This document shows, one piece after another, positions 34,139 through 44,100 of a DNA stretch of 64,000 nucleotides (positions within the stretch are counted from its first letter, which is position 1; the number at the start of each line of letters is the position of its first letter). Below the pieces are notes generated by a model. That model saw only the letters and a program-made list of their open reading frames with translations. It was not told where the DNA came from and made no database searches. Position numbers and translations under genes: made by a program. The stretch comes from Haloarcula mannanilytica (GTDB lineage: Archaea; Halobacteriota; Halobacteria; Halobacteriales; Haloarculaceae). The stretch covers positions 62,001 to 126,000 of the forward strand of contig NZ_BIXZ01000001.1 in assembly GCF_005406125.1 (NCBI RefSeq), in the 5' to 3' direction.

Positions 34139-36343
34139 ATGGGTTCGTGTATCATCTGCGGCAAATCTGTCGAAGGACGCATCTGTGACCTCCACGAGGA
34201 GGACGCCCTGTTCGAGTTCCGCGGCTCTCGTGCCGACCAGCTATCGGTCGACCGCTACTACCGCGGCAGTGTCGACGGCTTCGCCGAGTTCGGCGTCTTC
34301 GTCGACATCGGCGACAGCGTAACGGGGCTGCTCCACCGGAGCGAACTGGACCAACGGCTCGACTCCCTCGACTGGGAACCGGGCGACACCGTCTACGTCC
34401 AGGTCAAGAACGTACGGGACAACGGCAACGTCGACCTCGGCTGGTCGATCCGCCAGTCCGAACGCGAGTTCCGCGGCGTCCTCGTCGACGACCCGGACAT
34501 CGGCCACTCCGTCCTGCTGGAGAACGAAGACGACGAGGACGAGTCACAGTCTGACGATTCGGACGAGACGGCGTCGCAACCCTCAACTGACGAGTCCACG
34601 GCACAGAGCGACAACGAATCGAGTTTGGACGATACCGATTCGAGCCAGTCTGACGCTGAGAGTACCACAAGCGCCGGCACTGTCAGCCGGGCCAGCGACG
34701 ACGACCGCGTCGAAGGCACCGCGGCCGTTGGCGGCAACGACGGCGGATCGAACACGGCTGTCGTCACCGAGTCCGAAGGCGAAGCCGACACAGAGAGCGA
34801 CGAAAGTGAGGACCAGACGGACGAGGCGACTGCTACCGAGCCGGTTTCCGCGGCTATCGGCGACCTCGGTGACCACGTCGGTGCGGACGTTCGACTGGAG
34901 GGCGAAGTCGTCGGCATCCGACAGACCTCCGGGCCGACGGTGTTCGAACTGCAGGACGAGACCGGTACCGTCGACTGTGCGGCTTTCGTCGAGGCTGGCG
35001 TCCGCGCCTACCCCGAAGTCGAGGAAGACGACTACGTCCGACTGTCGGGCGAAGTCCGCGAGCGTCGCGGTGAACTGCAGGTTGAGACCGAAGAACTCGA
35101 TGTCCTCGAAGCCGAGGAGCGCGAGGCAGTCGAACAGCGACTCGCCGACGCCCTCGACGACGAGGCACGACCCGAGACGGCCGAACCGCTCGCCGACGAT
35201 ACGGCGGTTGCGGACCTCTCGGAGGAACTGGTCGAAGCGGCAACCCAGATCCGGAAGGCAGTGCTGACCGACCGCCCGGTCATCGTCCGCCACGCAAACA
35301 CCGCAGACGGCTACCTCGCCGGCAGCGCGCTCGAACGGGCTGCGCTCCCGCTGGTCACCGACCAGCACCGGCGTGCCGACGCGAAGTACCACTACTTCGA
35401 CCGGCGACCCATCGAGGGCGGCGTCTACGACATGGACGACGCGACGAAGGACACGACGACGATGCTCGACAACCGGGAGCGCCACGAGGAGAAGCTCCCG
35501 CTGTTCGTCTTCGTCGCCGCCGGCGGCACGCGCGAGAGCCTCGACGGCTTCGACCTGCTGAACGTCTACGGCGCGCCAAGCGTCGTCATCGACGACATCG
35601 ATGTCGACGGCGCGGTCGTCGACACGGTCGACGCTGTCGTCTCGCCCTCGGCCGACGCCGTTTCCGAGACCACGTCGACGGCGCTGGCGGCCAACGTCGC
35701 CGCACACGTCAACGAGGACGTTCGTGACGACCTTGGACATCTGCCGGCCGTGAGCTTCTGGGAAGATATCCCCGAGCCGTACGTCGAAGCCGCCAGCGAG
35801 GCCGGCTACGACGAGACTGCGGTGTCGGAGCTGCGCGAGGCCGTCGCACTGGAGGCCCACTACCAGTCCTACGAGGACAAGCGAGAACTCATCACCGACC
35901 TCGTGTTCGGCGACGACGAGGAGGACGTGGGCGGTCTGGCCGGCCACATCGCCGAGCAGTTCCGCGAGAAGGTCGACGAAGAGGTGTCGACGGCCCGCGC
36001 GAACCTGGACCACCGAACCGTGGACGACGTGGACATCGCCGTCCTCGATACGGACGCCTTTACCCACCAGTACGAGTTCCCGCCGGAATCGCTCCTGCTC
36101 GATGAGCTCCACCGCGACGTTCGCGACGAGAGCGACGCCGTGCTCGGTATCTCGACGGACACGATGTACGTCCGCGCCGACGGCGACCTGGACCTGCACC
36201 AGCTGGTGAGCGAAGTCAGTGAACGCGTGCCGGAAGGCGGCGTCGCGACGCGGAGCGTCCGCGAGGGCACCATCCGCTACCTGGCCGGCGAGCGACCGGC
36301 TGTCCTCGACGCCACGCTCGACGTGCTGGCCGAAGAGCTGTAA
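34139..36343 (+). CDS. Zinc-ribbon/S1/OB-fold protein with degenerate DHH domain
   Basis: A 734-residue protein. In order: a zinc knuckle (CIICGKSVEGRICDLHEED), an S1 RNA-binding domain (YRGSVDGFAEFGVFVDIGDS, about 40-105), an Asp/Glu/Ser/Thr-rich linker (about 130-235), an OB-fold domain (VGADVRLEGEVVGIRQTSG, about 245-325), and a C-terminal DHH/RecJ-like region (about 360-734). The phosphoesterase motifs are degraded: HANTADGYLAG replaces the first Asp motif, and VIDDID stands where DHH is expected. It resembles archaeal RecJ/Cdc45-like proteins and may act as a scaffold in replication or RNA metabolism. Confidence 0.8.
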   Translation: MGSCIICGKSVEGRICDLHEEDALFEFRGSRADQLSVDRYYRGSVDGFAEFGVFVDIGDSVTGLLHRSELDQRLDSLDWEPGDTVYVQVKNVRDNGNVDLGWSIRQSEREFRGVLVDDPDIGHSVLLENEDDEDESQSDDSDETASQPSTDESTAQSDNESSLDDTDSSQSDAESTTSAGTVSRASDDDRVEGTAAVGGNDGGSNTAVVTESEGEADTESDESEDQTDEATATEPVSAAIGDLGDHVGADVRLEGEVVGIRQTSGPTVFELQDETGTVDCAAFVEAGVRAYPEVEEDDYVRLSGEVRERRGELQVETEELDVLEAEEREAVEQRLADALDDEARPETAEPLADDTAVADLSEELVEAATQIRKAVLTDRPVIVRHANTADGYLAGSALERAALPLVTDQHRRADAKYHYFDRRPIEGGVYDMDDATKDTTTMLDNRERHEEKLPLFVFVAAGGTRESLDGFDLLNVYGAPSVVIDDIDVDGAVVDTVDAVVSPSADAVSETTSTALAANVAAHVNEDVRDDLGHLPAVSFWEDIPEPYVEAASEAGYDETAVSELREAVALEAHYQSYEDKRELITDLVFGDDEEDVGGLAGHIAEQFREKVDEEVSTARANLDHRTVDDVDIAVLDTDAFTHQYEFPPESLLLDELHRDVRDESDAVLGISTDTMYVRADGDLDLHQLVSEVSERVPEGGVATRSVREGTIRYLAGERPAVLDATLDVLAEEL

Positions 36344-36352
36344 CGCAGGCAA

Positions 36353-36358
36353 TTTTTT
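36353..36358 (+). terminator. T-run terminator after S1/OB/DHH-like gene
   Basis: A run of six T residues 10-15 bases after the stop matches archaeal T-rich termination. The next start follows within 30 bases, so it may also contribute to that promoter. Confidence 0.4.
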
Positions 36359-36383
36359 CTCCCTGCCGGCTATCTGCTCGGGC

Positions 36384-36872
36384 ATGAGCGACGGCCCCGT
36401 CAACGAAGCCGACCTCGACTGGACCGACCACGAGCACGGCGACCGGACGTTCAAGCGCAAGCAGATCGGTGACGCCGCCGGGGGCGAGCAACTCGGCGCG
36501 AGCCTCTATGCCGTCCCGCCGGGCAAGCGACTCTGGGTGCGCCACTACCACGAGGGCAACGAGGAGGCGATATTCGTCCGGGGCGGAACGGGCACGCTCC
36601 GACTTGGTCCCGATGCCGAGGAACACACGCTCGAACCGGGCGATTACGTCGCGCTCCCGGCCGGCGAGGAGAGCGCCCACGAAATCGAAGCCGGCGACTC
36701 GGAACTCCGACTGCTGATGGTCTCGACGATGAATGAACCGGATATCACCGTCTACCCTGACCGAGACATGGTCGGGCTGTACGCCGGGTCGCCACCGGGT
36801 GGCGAGAAAGCAGACCGGACGCTGTCCACGTATTTGGATATCAACGCCGAGAAAGAGTACTGGGAGGAGTGA
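36384..36872 (+). CDS. Cupin domain protein
   Basis: A 162-residue single-cupin protein. The first motif is RHYHEGNEEAIFVRGGTGTL, the second LEPGDYVALPAGEESAHEIE, giving His and Glu metal ligands. Many such proteins bind sugars or act as isomerases or sensors; no substrate is suggested. The C-terminal 40 residues (YAGSPPGGEKADRTLSTYLD) are common in haloarchaeal cupins. It converges with the transducer, 3 bases apart. Confidence 0.9.
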   Translation: MSDGPVNEADLDWTDHEHGDRTFKRKQIGDAAGGEQLGASLYAVPPGKRLWVRHYHEGNEEAIFVRGGTGTLRLGPDAEEHTLEPGDYVALPAGEESAHEIEAGDSELRLLMVSTMNEPDITVYPDRDMVGLYAGSPPGGEKADRTLSTYLDINAEKEYWEE

Positions 36873-36875
36873 CCC

Positions 36876-38756
36876 TTAGCGGCTGCCGACCTCGAACTCC
36901 GACAGCATCGCCTGGAGCCGCTCGGACTGCTCGGCCAGCGAGTCGATGCTGGCGCTGACCTGTGACATGGACGCGGCCTGTTCCTGTGCGGTTGCGGAGG
37001 CAGTCTCGGTCTCCGCGGCGGTCGCCTCGCTGATGTCCACGGCCTCCTCGACCATGGATACCGCCTCCTCGGTCGTGGCGGCCTGGTCGTCGGTCGTATC
37101 GCTGATTTCCTGAATGCCGTTGTCGGTCGCCTCGGCGTTTTCAGCCACTTGCGTGAACGTATCGACGACCTCTTTGACGGCTTCGGTACTCTGCTGCATG
37201 TCCTGTTTGGCTCCCCGTGCCTCCGAAACTGTGGTTTCGGTCTGTGCCTGGGTTTCCGTGATGAGCTGTTCGATCTCTGTCGCCGAGGCCTGGGTCTCCT
37301 CGGCCAACTGCTTGACCTCGTCCGCGACGACAGCGAACCCGTCGCCGCCCGAACCGTTGCCGGCGCGTGCGGCCTCGATGTTGGCGTTCAGCGCCAGCAT
37401 GTTCGTCTGCTCGGCGATGTCGCCGATGAGTTCGACGATGTCGCCGATTTCGGCCATCTTCTCGTCCAGCCGCTCCACGTTTTCGACGGTCGAATCGATC
37501 GCTGTCTGGACCTCTCGGGACCCCTCGATGGCTTGCTGTGCCGTCTCCTCGCCAGCAGCCGATATCTCGGCTGTCTCGCGGGACCGCTCCGCGACAGTCT
37601 CGGCGGATGCGGCGACCTCTTCGACCGTCGCCGAGAGGTCGGTCATCTCACCGGAGACGGTTTCGAGCATCTCCCGCTGTTCCACCGCCTCGCTGGCGAT
37701 ACCCTGAATCGAGTCGCTCATGTCCTCACTGGCCGCTGTGGCCTCATCTGTCCCGGCCGTGGCCTGGTCGCTCGCGGATGCGACCTCCCGTGAGAACGAC
37801 TGTATCTCCTCCATCGCCGACTCCGTCTCCGTCATCATCTTGTTGAACGACGCAGCGATCTGTGCCATCGCGTCGCTCTCGCTGTCGGGCTCAATCCGAA
37901 CCGTGAGGTCGCCGTCGGCCGCCCGGGACATCGCCGCGCTGTAGGCGTCGGCCCTGGATTCGAGGTGCTCGTTGAACTCCTCAACTTCCCGCTGTCGGGC
38001 TTCGGCTTCAGCTTTTGCCTCTTCGGCCTCGGCGATGGTCCGTTCCATCTCGGCTTTCTTCTCCTGTAAGTTTTCGACCTCCTGGGTCTTCGATTTAGCC
38101 TGTTGGAGCTGTTCTTCGGCCGCTTCGCGGGACCGCTCGGTCGAAGCCCAGTGAGCCATCAGCGCCGCGGCCAGCCCAAGCACGAACGCCGCGTGGATGA
38201 ACGCCCACACCCACGGGTTGTTGATTGCCGCCGAGTGGTTGTAGACGCGGCTCGGCTCGATCATGCCGAAAATCCCGTGCTGGATTGAGACGTAACCAAT
38301 ACCGAGAAGGAACGGCAGCCAGTCCTCGTAGACGGCGACTACTGCCATCACGACGAAGAAGTGGAAGTGGGCTTCGATATATCCGCCAGAGAAGTGAACG
38401 AGGAAGCCGGATGTCGTTACCAGCCCCATCGTTGCCAGGGCGGTCCGCGTCCGCCGGCCGAACCACGGTAACGTCGCCAAGACGGCGAGGGCAACGACGA
38501 CGCCGACCTCGGCGAGAACGTGGAGCGTGCCAATCTCGGGGAGGGTCGCGCCCGTAACGAGCGACTCGGTTCCCGAATACAGCCCGAGTGCCAGCAGGAA
38601 GGGCACGTGGGCCACCAGGAGAACCAGGATGGTACGGTGTCGCCCGCGCCACGTCTCGTCGGGGATCGTGTCACCACTCGGAATGTATGCAATGAACTCC
38701 TGGAGCCGTGCCTTCGGCGTCAGTTCTCGAAAAGTCCCACTGGCGGTATCTGGCAT
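36876..38756 (-). CDS. Membrane methyl-accepting chemotaxis transducer
   Basis: A 626-residue halobacterial transducer. About six N-terminal membrane helices (about 43-205) include HFSGGYIEAHFHFFVVMAVV with several His inside the membrane. A coiled coil and HAMP (RADAYSAAMSRAADGDLTVR) follow, then a methyl-accepting domain whose hairpin tip reads IAEQTNMLALNANIEAARAG, the CheA/CheW contact. This design resembles the six-helix oxygen transducer HtrVIII, but the ligand is not proven. Monocistronic. Confidence 0.92.
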   Translation of the reverse strand: MPDTASGTFRELTPKARLQEFIAYIPSGDTIPDETWRGRHRTILVLLVAHVPFLLALGLYSGTESLVTGATLPEIGTLHVLAEVGVVVALAVLATLPWFGRRTRTALATMGLVTTSGFLVHFSGGYIEAHFHFFVVMAVVAVYEDWLPFLLGIGYVSIQHGIFGMIEPSRVYNHSAAINNPWVWAFIHAAFVLGLAAALMAHWASTERSREAAEEQLQQAKSKTQEVENLQEKKAEMERTIAEAEEAKAEAEARQREVEEFNEHLESRADAYSAAMSRAADGDLTVRIEPDSESDAMAQIAASFNKMMTETESAMEEIQSFSREVASASDQATAGTDEATAASEDMSDSIQGIASEAVEQREMLETVSGEMTDLSATVEEVAASAETVAERSRETAEISAAGEETAQQAIEGSREVQTAIDSTVENVERLDEKMAEIGDIVELIGDIAEQTNMLALNANIEAARAGNGSGGDGFAVVADEVKQLAEETQASATEIEQLITETQAQTETTVSEARGAKQDMQQSTEAVKEVVDTFTQVAENAEATDNGIQEISDTTDDQAATTEEAVSMVEEAVDISEATAAETETASATAQEQAASMSQVSASIDSLAEQSERLQAMLSEFEVGSR

Positions 38757-38908
38757 ATATCCACAGTACGGGTGAGTACCGACTAAAAGACTCGCCCGAC
38801 AGTATCATTCGAAATAACGGAAATGAGAGTCTGAGACGCGGTTTCAACGACACGGGAGTTGTTCACTACCACGACTCCGCCCCACTACGATTTACCGCTC
38901 GGAGCCAG

Positions 38909-39043
38909 TCAGGTGTCGGTCGATGAGACCGACCTGGCCGCCTTCTTCGCGCCGTAGTACGCCCACTCCGCGCTGTAACAGAACACGCAGCCGCGGAAGG
39001 TCGGGCGGTCGAGGGTGTCGGCTTCATCCGTTTCGCCGCTCAT
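38909..39043 (-). CDS. Small CxxC protein (44 aa)
   Basis: Reading minus from ATG 39043 to TGA 38909 gives 44 residues: an acidic start (MSGETDEADTLDRPTF), then RGCVFCYSAEWAYYGAKKAA. The single CxxC and flanking aromatic residues suggest a metal- or redox-active micro-protein, possibly dimeric with four Cys per zinc. GC-rich third positions support coding. It is divergent from elp3 (107-base spacer). Confidence 0.5.
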   Translation of the reverse strand: MSGETDEADTLDRPTFRGCVFCYSAEWAYYGAKKAARSVSSTDT

Positions 39044-39150
39044 ACTCCTTGATTGGTACGACAGCACAATGAACCCCACGGCCGTCCCGTCGCTGACGAT
39101 ACCCGAGCGACACGCTTATTCGGGCGAAACGCCGATTTCGCACAACGCCG

Positions 39151-40806
39151 ATGAGCACGGAGACGCCGGACCCAGACGAGACAGAAACCTTCCAGCAGGT
39201 GTGTGCGGAGCTGGTCGACCGGATTCTCGCAGGCGAGGTCGAGCGCGACGACGTTGAGTCGGCCAAGATCGACGTATGCCGGGAGTACTCCGCGCCGAAA
39301 GTGCCGAAAAACTCCGAGCTGCTCGATTACGCGCCACAGGAACACCGCGAGGTGCTGGAGGAGGTCCTCCAGCGCAAGCCCGTGCGGACGGCCTCGGGCG
39401 TGTCCCCGATTGCGATCATGACCTCGCCCGAGCGGTGTCCCCACGGGAAGTGCCTGTACTGTCCCGGCGGCCCGGATTCGGAGTTCTCCTCCGCCCAGTC
39501 CTACACCGGCCACGAGCCCGCGGCCGCACGCGGCGAGCAGAACGACTACGACCCCTATGGCCAGGTCACCCTCCGACTCAACCAACTACGGGAGATCGGC
39601 CACCCCGTCGACAAGGCTGAACTCATCGTGATGGGCGGGACGATGACAGCCCGGAGCCACGACTACCAGGAGTGGTTCGTCAAGCGGGCGTTAGAGGCGA
39701 TGAACGACTTCGACGTGGACGGAGAGCCGACACCGGCCGAGGACGTGAGCTTCGCCGAGGACGACTACGAGTTCCGTTATCTTGAGGACGTTATCGCGGA
39801 GAACGAAACCGCTGACGTTCGGAACGTCGCCACGACGTTCGAGACAAAGCCCGACTGGTGTGACCCCGAGCAGATCGACCGGATGCTGGACCTCGGGGGT
39901 ACGAAAGTCGAGGTGGGCGTCCAGACGACTTTCGAGCGGATCAACCGCGAGATGCACCGCGGCCACGGCGTCCAGGCTTCTATCGACGCCAACCGTCGAC
40001 TGCGCGATTCGGGGTTCAAGGTCGGCTTCCACATGATGCCGGGCCAGCCGGGCATGTCCAAGGAGATGTGTCTGGAGGACTTCCGGCGCATCTTCGAGGG
40101 AACTGACTGGCGGCCGGACTACCTCAAGATCTACCCGACGCTGATCGTCGAGGGAACCGTTACCTACGACTGGTGGCAAAAGGACGAGTTCGACCCCCTT
40201 TCCAACGACGAGGCCGCCGAACTGGTCGCGGAAATCAAGGATATGATTCCCCGCTACACCCGCCTTCAGCGCGTCCAGCGGGACATCCCGGCGGACTTCA
40301 TCGAGGGCGGGGTCTGGAAGTCGAACCTCCGCCAGCTCGCCTGGAAGCGGATGGACGAACACGGCTGGACGTGTGACTGCATCCGCTGTCGGGAAGCCGG
40401 CCACAGCGACGAAACCGCCGAGAACATCGAACTCGACGTGATGACCTACGAGGCCTGTGGCGGCACGGAACATTTCATCTCCTTCGAGGACTTCGAGAAC
40501 GACGTGCTCGTGGGCTTCTGCCGGCTTCGCTTCCCGAACGACCCGGTGCGACGCGAGCTACAGGACGCCGCCATCGTCCGCGAACTCCACGTCTACGGCA
40601 ACGCCGTCGGCGTCGGACAGGAGGGTGCTGACGGGGACCACCAGCACAAGGGCTACGGCAAGAAACTGCTGGAAAAAGCGGAGGACCTAGCCCGGGACGC
40701 CGGGTTCCCGAAGCTGGCCGTCATCTCCGGCATCGGCGTCCGGCAGTACTACCGGGAGAAACTGGGGTACAAGCAGGACGGGCCGTACGTGAGCAAGCGC
40801 CTCTGA
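39151..40806 (+). CDS. elp3: tRNA uridine-34 modification enzyme Elp3 (radical SAM/GNAT)
   Basis: A 551-residue Elp3. The radical-SAM cluster is CPHGKCLYCPGG (C-x4-C-x2-C), followed by YDPYGQVTLRLNQLREIGHP and FHMMPGQPGMSKEMCLEDFR. The C-terminal GNAT domain carries GDHQHKGYGKKLLEKAEDLA. The archaeal enzyme acts alone without other Elongator subunits, forming carboxymethyl-uridine at the tRNA wobble position from acetyl-CoA and SAM. Cytoplasmic, monocistronic. Confidence 0.96.
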   Translation: MSTETPDPDETETFQQVCAELVDRILAGEVERDDVESAKIDVCREYSAPKVPKNSELLDYAPQEHREVLEEVLQRKPVRTASGVSPIAIMTSPERCPHGKCLYCPGGPDSEFSSAQSYTGHEPAAARGEQNDYDPYGQVTLRLNQLREIGHPVDKAELIVMGGTMTARSHDYQEWFVKRALEAMNDFDVDGEPTPAEDVSFAEDDYEFRYLEDVIAENETADVRNVATTFETKPDWCDPEQIDRMLDLGGTKVEVGVQTTFERINREMHRGHGVQASIDANRRLRDSGFKVGFHMMPGQPGMSKEMCLEDFRRIFEGTDWRPDYLKIYPTLIVEGTVTYDWWQKDEFDPLSNDEAAELVAEIKDMIPRYTRLQRVQRDIPADFIEGGVWKSNLRQLAWKRMDEHGWTCDCIRCREAGHSDETAENIELDVMTYEACGGTEHFISFEDFENDVLVGFCRLRFPNDPVRRELQDAAIVRELHVYGNAVGVGQEGADGDHQHKGYGKKLLEKAEDLARDAGFPKLAVISGIGVRQYYREKLGYKQDGPYVSKRL

Positions 40807-41113
40807 TCGCTGTTCCATCTGGCTGTGATAGACCGTCTTGTAGCGATAGATACACGTTGGGTTCTCAGGGACAGATCGTCGCGCGACGGGAGACGAACAG
40901 TGATTGCGCAGATGGTGTTCCTTTGAGTCACTATCTGTATAGCCACTCTTCGCTTGGTTTGATTCATCCGGGTGAATATACCATTAACAGTAATGTATGG
41001 GGTTGGCGCTTATTAGTTGAGATCCGCCGATAGCGGCCATAAAGCGCTATAATCTCGCCTTACCCGTCGATTCACTCCTGCTAACTAATTACCACAATAT
41101 CATCGGGCCACCC
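40807..41113. other. Spacer with promoter of surface-protein gene
   Basis: About 307 bases. The right half (40980-41105) is AT-rich and probably holds the promoter of the CARDB-like surface protein (for example TAACTAATTACC near 41083-41094). I found no convincing open frame or structured RNA. Confidence 0.5.
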
Positions 41114-44100
41114 ATGGGTAAGATTACGGGCCTGTGGCTGACAGCGATGATGCTACTGGCAGTGGTTGCGGTGTCGACACCGATGGCCGGGCCGGGTGTC
41201 GCGGCCGCGTCCAATCACGAGACACCGACTGTCGAGGGACCGGACATCCAGATACAGGATGCCGAACTGATCGACACGCGAGCTGATACGGGCCAGATGA
41301 ACACGCCGGAACTCGAACTTCAGGCCACGTTCGAAAATACGGGTGACACAGGAGGGACTGTCCCGATAACCGTCGAGGTCGGCGGCCGGGAAGTGACGGT
41401 CACCGGAACTGAGGAGGTGAGCGTCGGGGCTGGTGAGACACGGAGCGTCACCACGACGTACGTATTAGAGACCAGCGACGGCGGCGATATCGAGGACGGG
41501 GAACACGAGGTAACGGTCAACGGCGAATCCGCCGGGACGCTCGTTGTCGGGAAGTCAGATATCACCGTTACAGACCACTCCTGGAACGCAACGACGGTCA
41601 GTGAAGGCGAGGCCGTCGAACTGACTGTCACCGCAGAGAACACGGGCGCTGTGTCCGGACAGCGGGAGATATTCATATCCGTGGGCGATCAGTCTGTCAG
41701 TGGGGTGTCTTTCGACCTCGGACCGGGCGAGTCCGCGACCGACACGTACGTACACACGTTCGACGAATCCGGGGAGTTTGAGTTCGGAACCACCGACGAG
41801 ACACGGACCATCACGGTCGGTGACGCAGACGGAACCGACCCCGCTTCCTTTACTGTCCAGAACGCTGGGTTGAGCAGTAACACCGTGACCGAAGGCGAAT
41901 CGGTCGACGTGACGGCGACGGTCGTGAACGACGGCTCTGCGGACGGGACCTTCGAAGCGGAACTGGTCGTCGACGGTGATGTCGTCGACACGCAGTCCGT
42001 CGAAGTCGACGGCGGTAGTTCCGAGGGAGTGAGCTTCAGCCGCTCCTTCGACGACAGCGGCGAGTACGGTATCTCGGTCAACAACGCGAATGCCGGAACG
42101 CTCACCGTTGAAGCACAGGACGGTGACAGTGGCGGCGGGGCCGGACCGCCGGAGATCCAGGTGCAAGACGCCGGCCTGATAGACACGCGAGTCGATACGG
42201 GCCAGATGCAGACCCCTCAACCCGAGCTGTGGGTGACGTTCGAAAACACAGGCGGAACGGCGGCGACAGTCCCGATTACCGTCGCAGTCGGCGGCCGGGA
42301 CGTGACGGTCGTCGACACTGACGAGGTAACCGTCGGGGCTGGAGAGACGCGGAACGTCACCACAACCTATGTTTTAGAGACCGGTGACGGCGGCTATATC
42401 GACGATGGCGAGCACGAAGTGACGGTCAACGGCGAATCCGCCGGCACGCTGGTCGTCGGGAAGTCGAATATCACTATAACGGACGCCACTTGGAACACGA
42501 CGACGGTCGGCGAGGGCGGAGCCGTCGAACTGTCCGTCACCGCGGAGAACACCGGTGCCGTTGCTGGACAGCGAGATATCTTCGTCTCCGTTGCTGGGGC
42601 GTCTGTCAGCGCCGTGTCCTTCGACCTCGGTCCGGGCGAATCCGGCACGGACACGTACGTACACACGTTCACTGAAACCGGGGAGTTCGAGGTTTCCGTC
42701 GGCGGCGAAACTGAGACGATTACGGTCGAACAGCCGGCGTCCTTCGAGGTGTCCAACCGGACACTGAGTTCGACAGCCGTCGCTGAGGGCGACAGTGTCG
42801 AGGTGACTGCCACCGTGACGAACACCGGCGACCGGGCGGGGACCTACGAGGTTCCCCTGGTGGTATCTGACGAGGAAGTCGACACGACGGAGGTGGAACT
42901 CGATCCTGGCGAATCGACGACTGTTTCGTTCACCCGGACGTTCAGTGCCGTCGGAAACTACGCTATCGACCTCGACGGTGAGCGCGTCGGCACCGTTCAG
43001 GTGTCCGAGCCGTCCACCTTCGAGACGACGACGGTAGAGATAAACCGGACTGCTGTCGATACGGGCGACCCGATAGCCGTCACGGCGACGGTCCGCAACG
43101 AGGGCGACGGGGAGGGCACTGCAGACGTGCGTCTGCAGGAGGACGGCGACACGATAGACACGCAGTCCGTGACGCTTACCGGCGGTGAGTCGACGACGGT
43201 CACGTTCGTCCAGTCGTTCAGCGAGGCGGGGACCCGGGACATCGCCGTCGACAACCAGTTCGGGGCGAGCGTGACCGTCACCGAACCAGCGACATTCGAG
43301 ATCACCAATGCGCAGGTCGGGAGCGCGACTGTCACCGAAGGCGGGTCCATCGAAATCAGTGCAACCGTTACGAACACCGGTGACCGGGCGGGAACGTACC
43401 AGGCGGAGTTCGCCGTCGCGAACTCCGTCGTCGAGACCCAAGCGGTGAGCCTGGCCGGCGGTGAGTCGACTCAGATAGCGTACGAACACACCTTCGACGC
43501 CAGCGGAAACTACGTGGTTGATGTCGCCGGCGAACGGGCCGGCACGGTCACGGTCAAAGAGCCGGCCGCCTTCGACACGGGAGCCATCGAACTGAATCGG
43601 ACGGACGCTCGGGCAGGTGATGCGCTCGAAGTGACCGCAACCGTCGTGAACAACGGTGACCAGGAGGGTGAATCCCGGGTTCGACTCCAGGCCAATGACG
43701 AGATCGTGAACACGGCGAACGTCACCCTCTCGGGCGGCGAGCAGACCGAGGTGACGTTTGTCCACGTCTTCGAGAGCGGTGGCGAGTACGAGATGTCGGT
43801 CAACGGTAATGCTGGCGGGACCGTCATGGTCACCCAGCCGGCAACCTTCGAGGTAGAGAGCGCACAACTGACCAGCGATTCTGTCGACGAAGGTGACTCG
43901 ACGGACGTGACGGCGACAATCGCAAACGTCGGCACGGAGAACGGTACCTACCAGGCCGAGTTGCTGGCAGACGGCCAGGTCGTCAAGTCACGCGATGTCG
44001 GTCCAATTGCGGGCGGGCAGACTGAGACTGTCACGTTCAGCATCTCCTTCGACGACGCCGGCGACCGGTCGCTCGCTGTCGGTAATGTCACTGCCGGCAC

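Noticed and set aside
34583..36460. A 625-codon open frame opposite the S1/OB/DHH-like gene
   Set aside because: Its residue content follows the antisense of a GC-rich coding gene, and the plus-strand protein has clear domains. Similar long antisense frames at 19071-20549 and 29751-31451 are rejected for the same reason.
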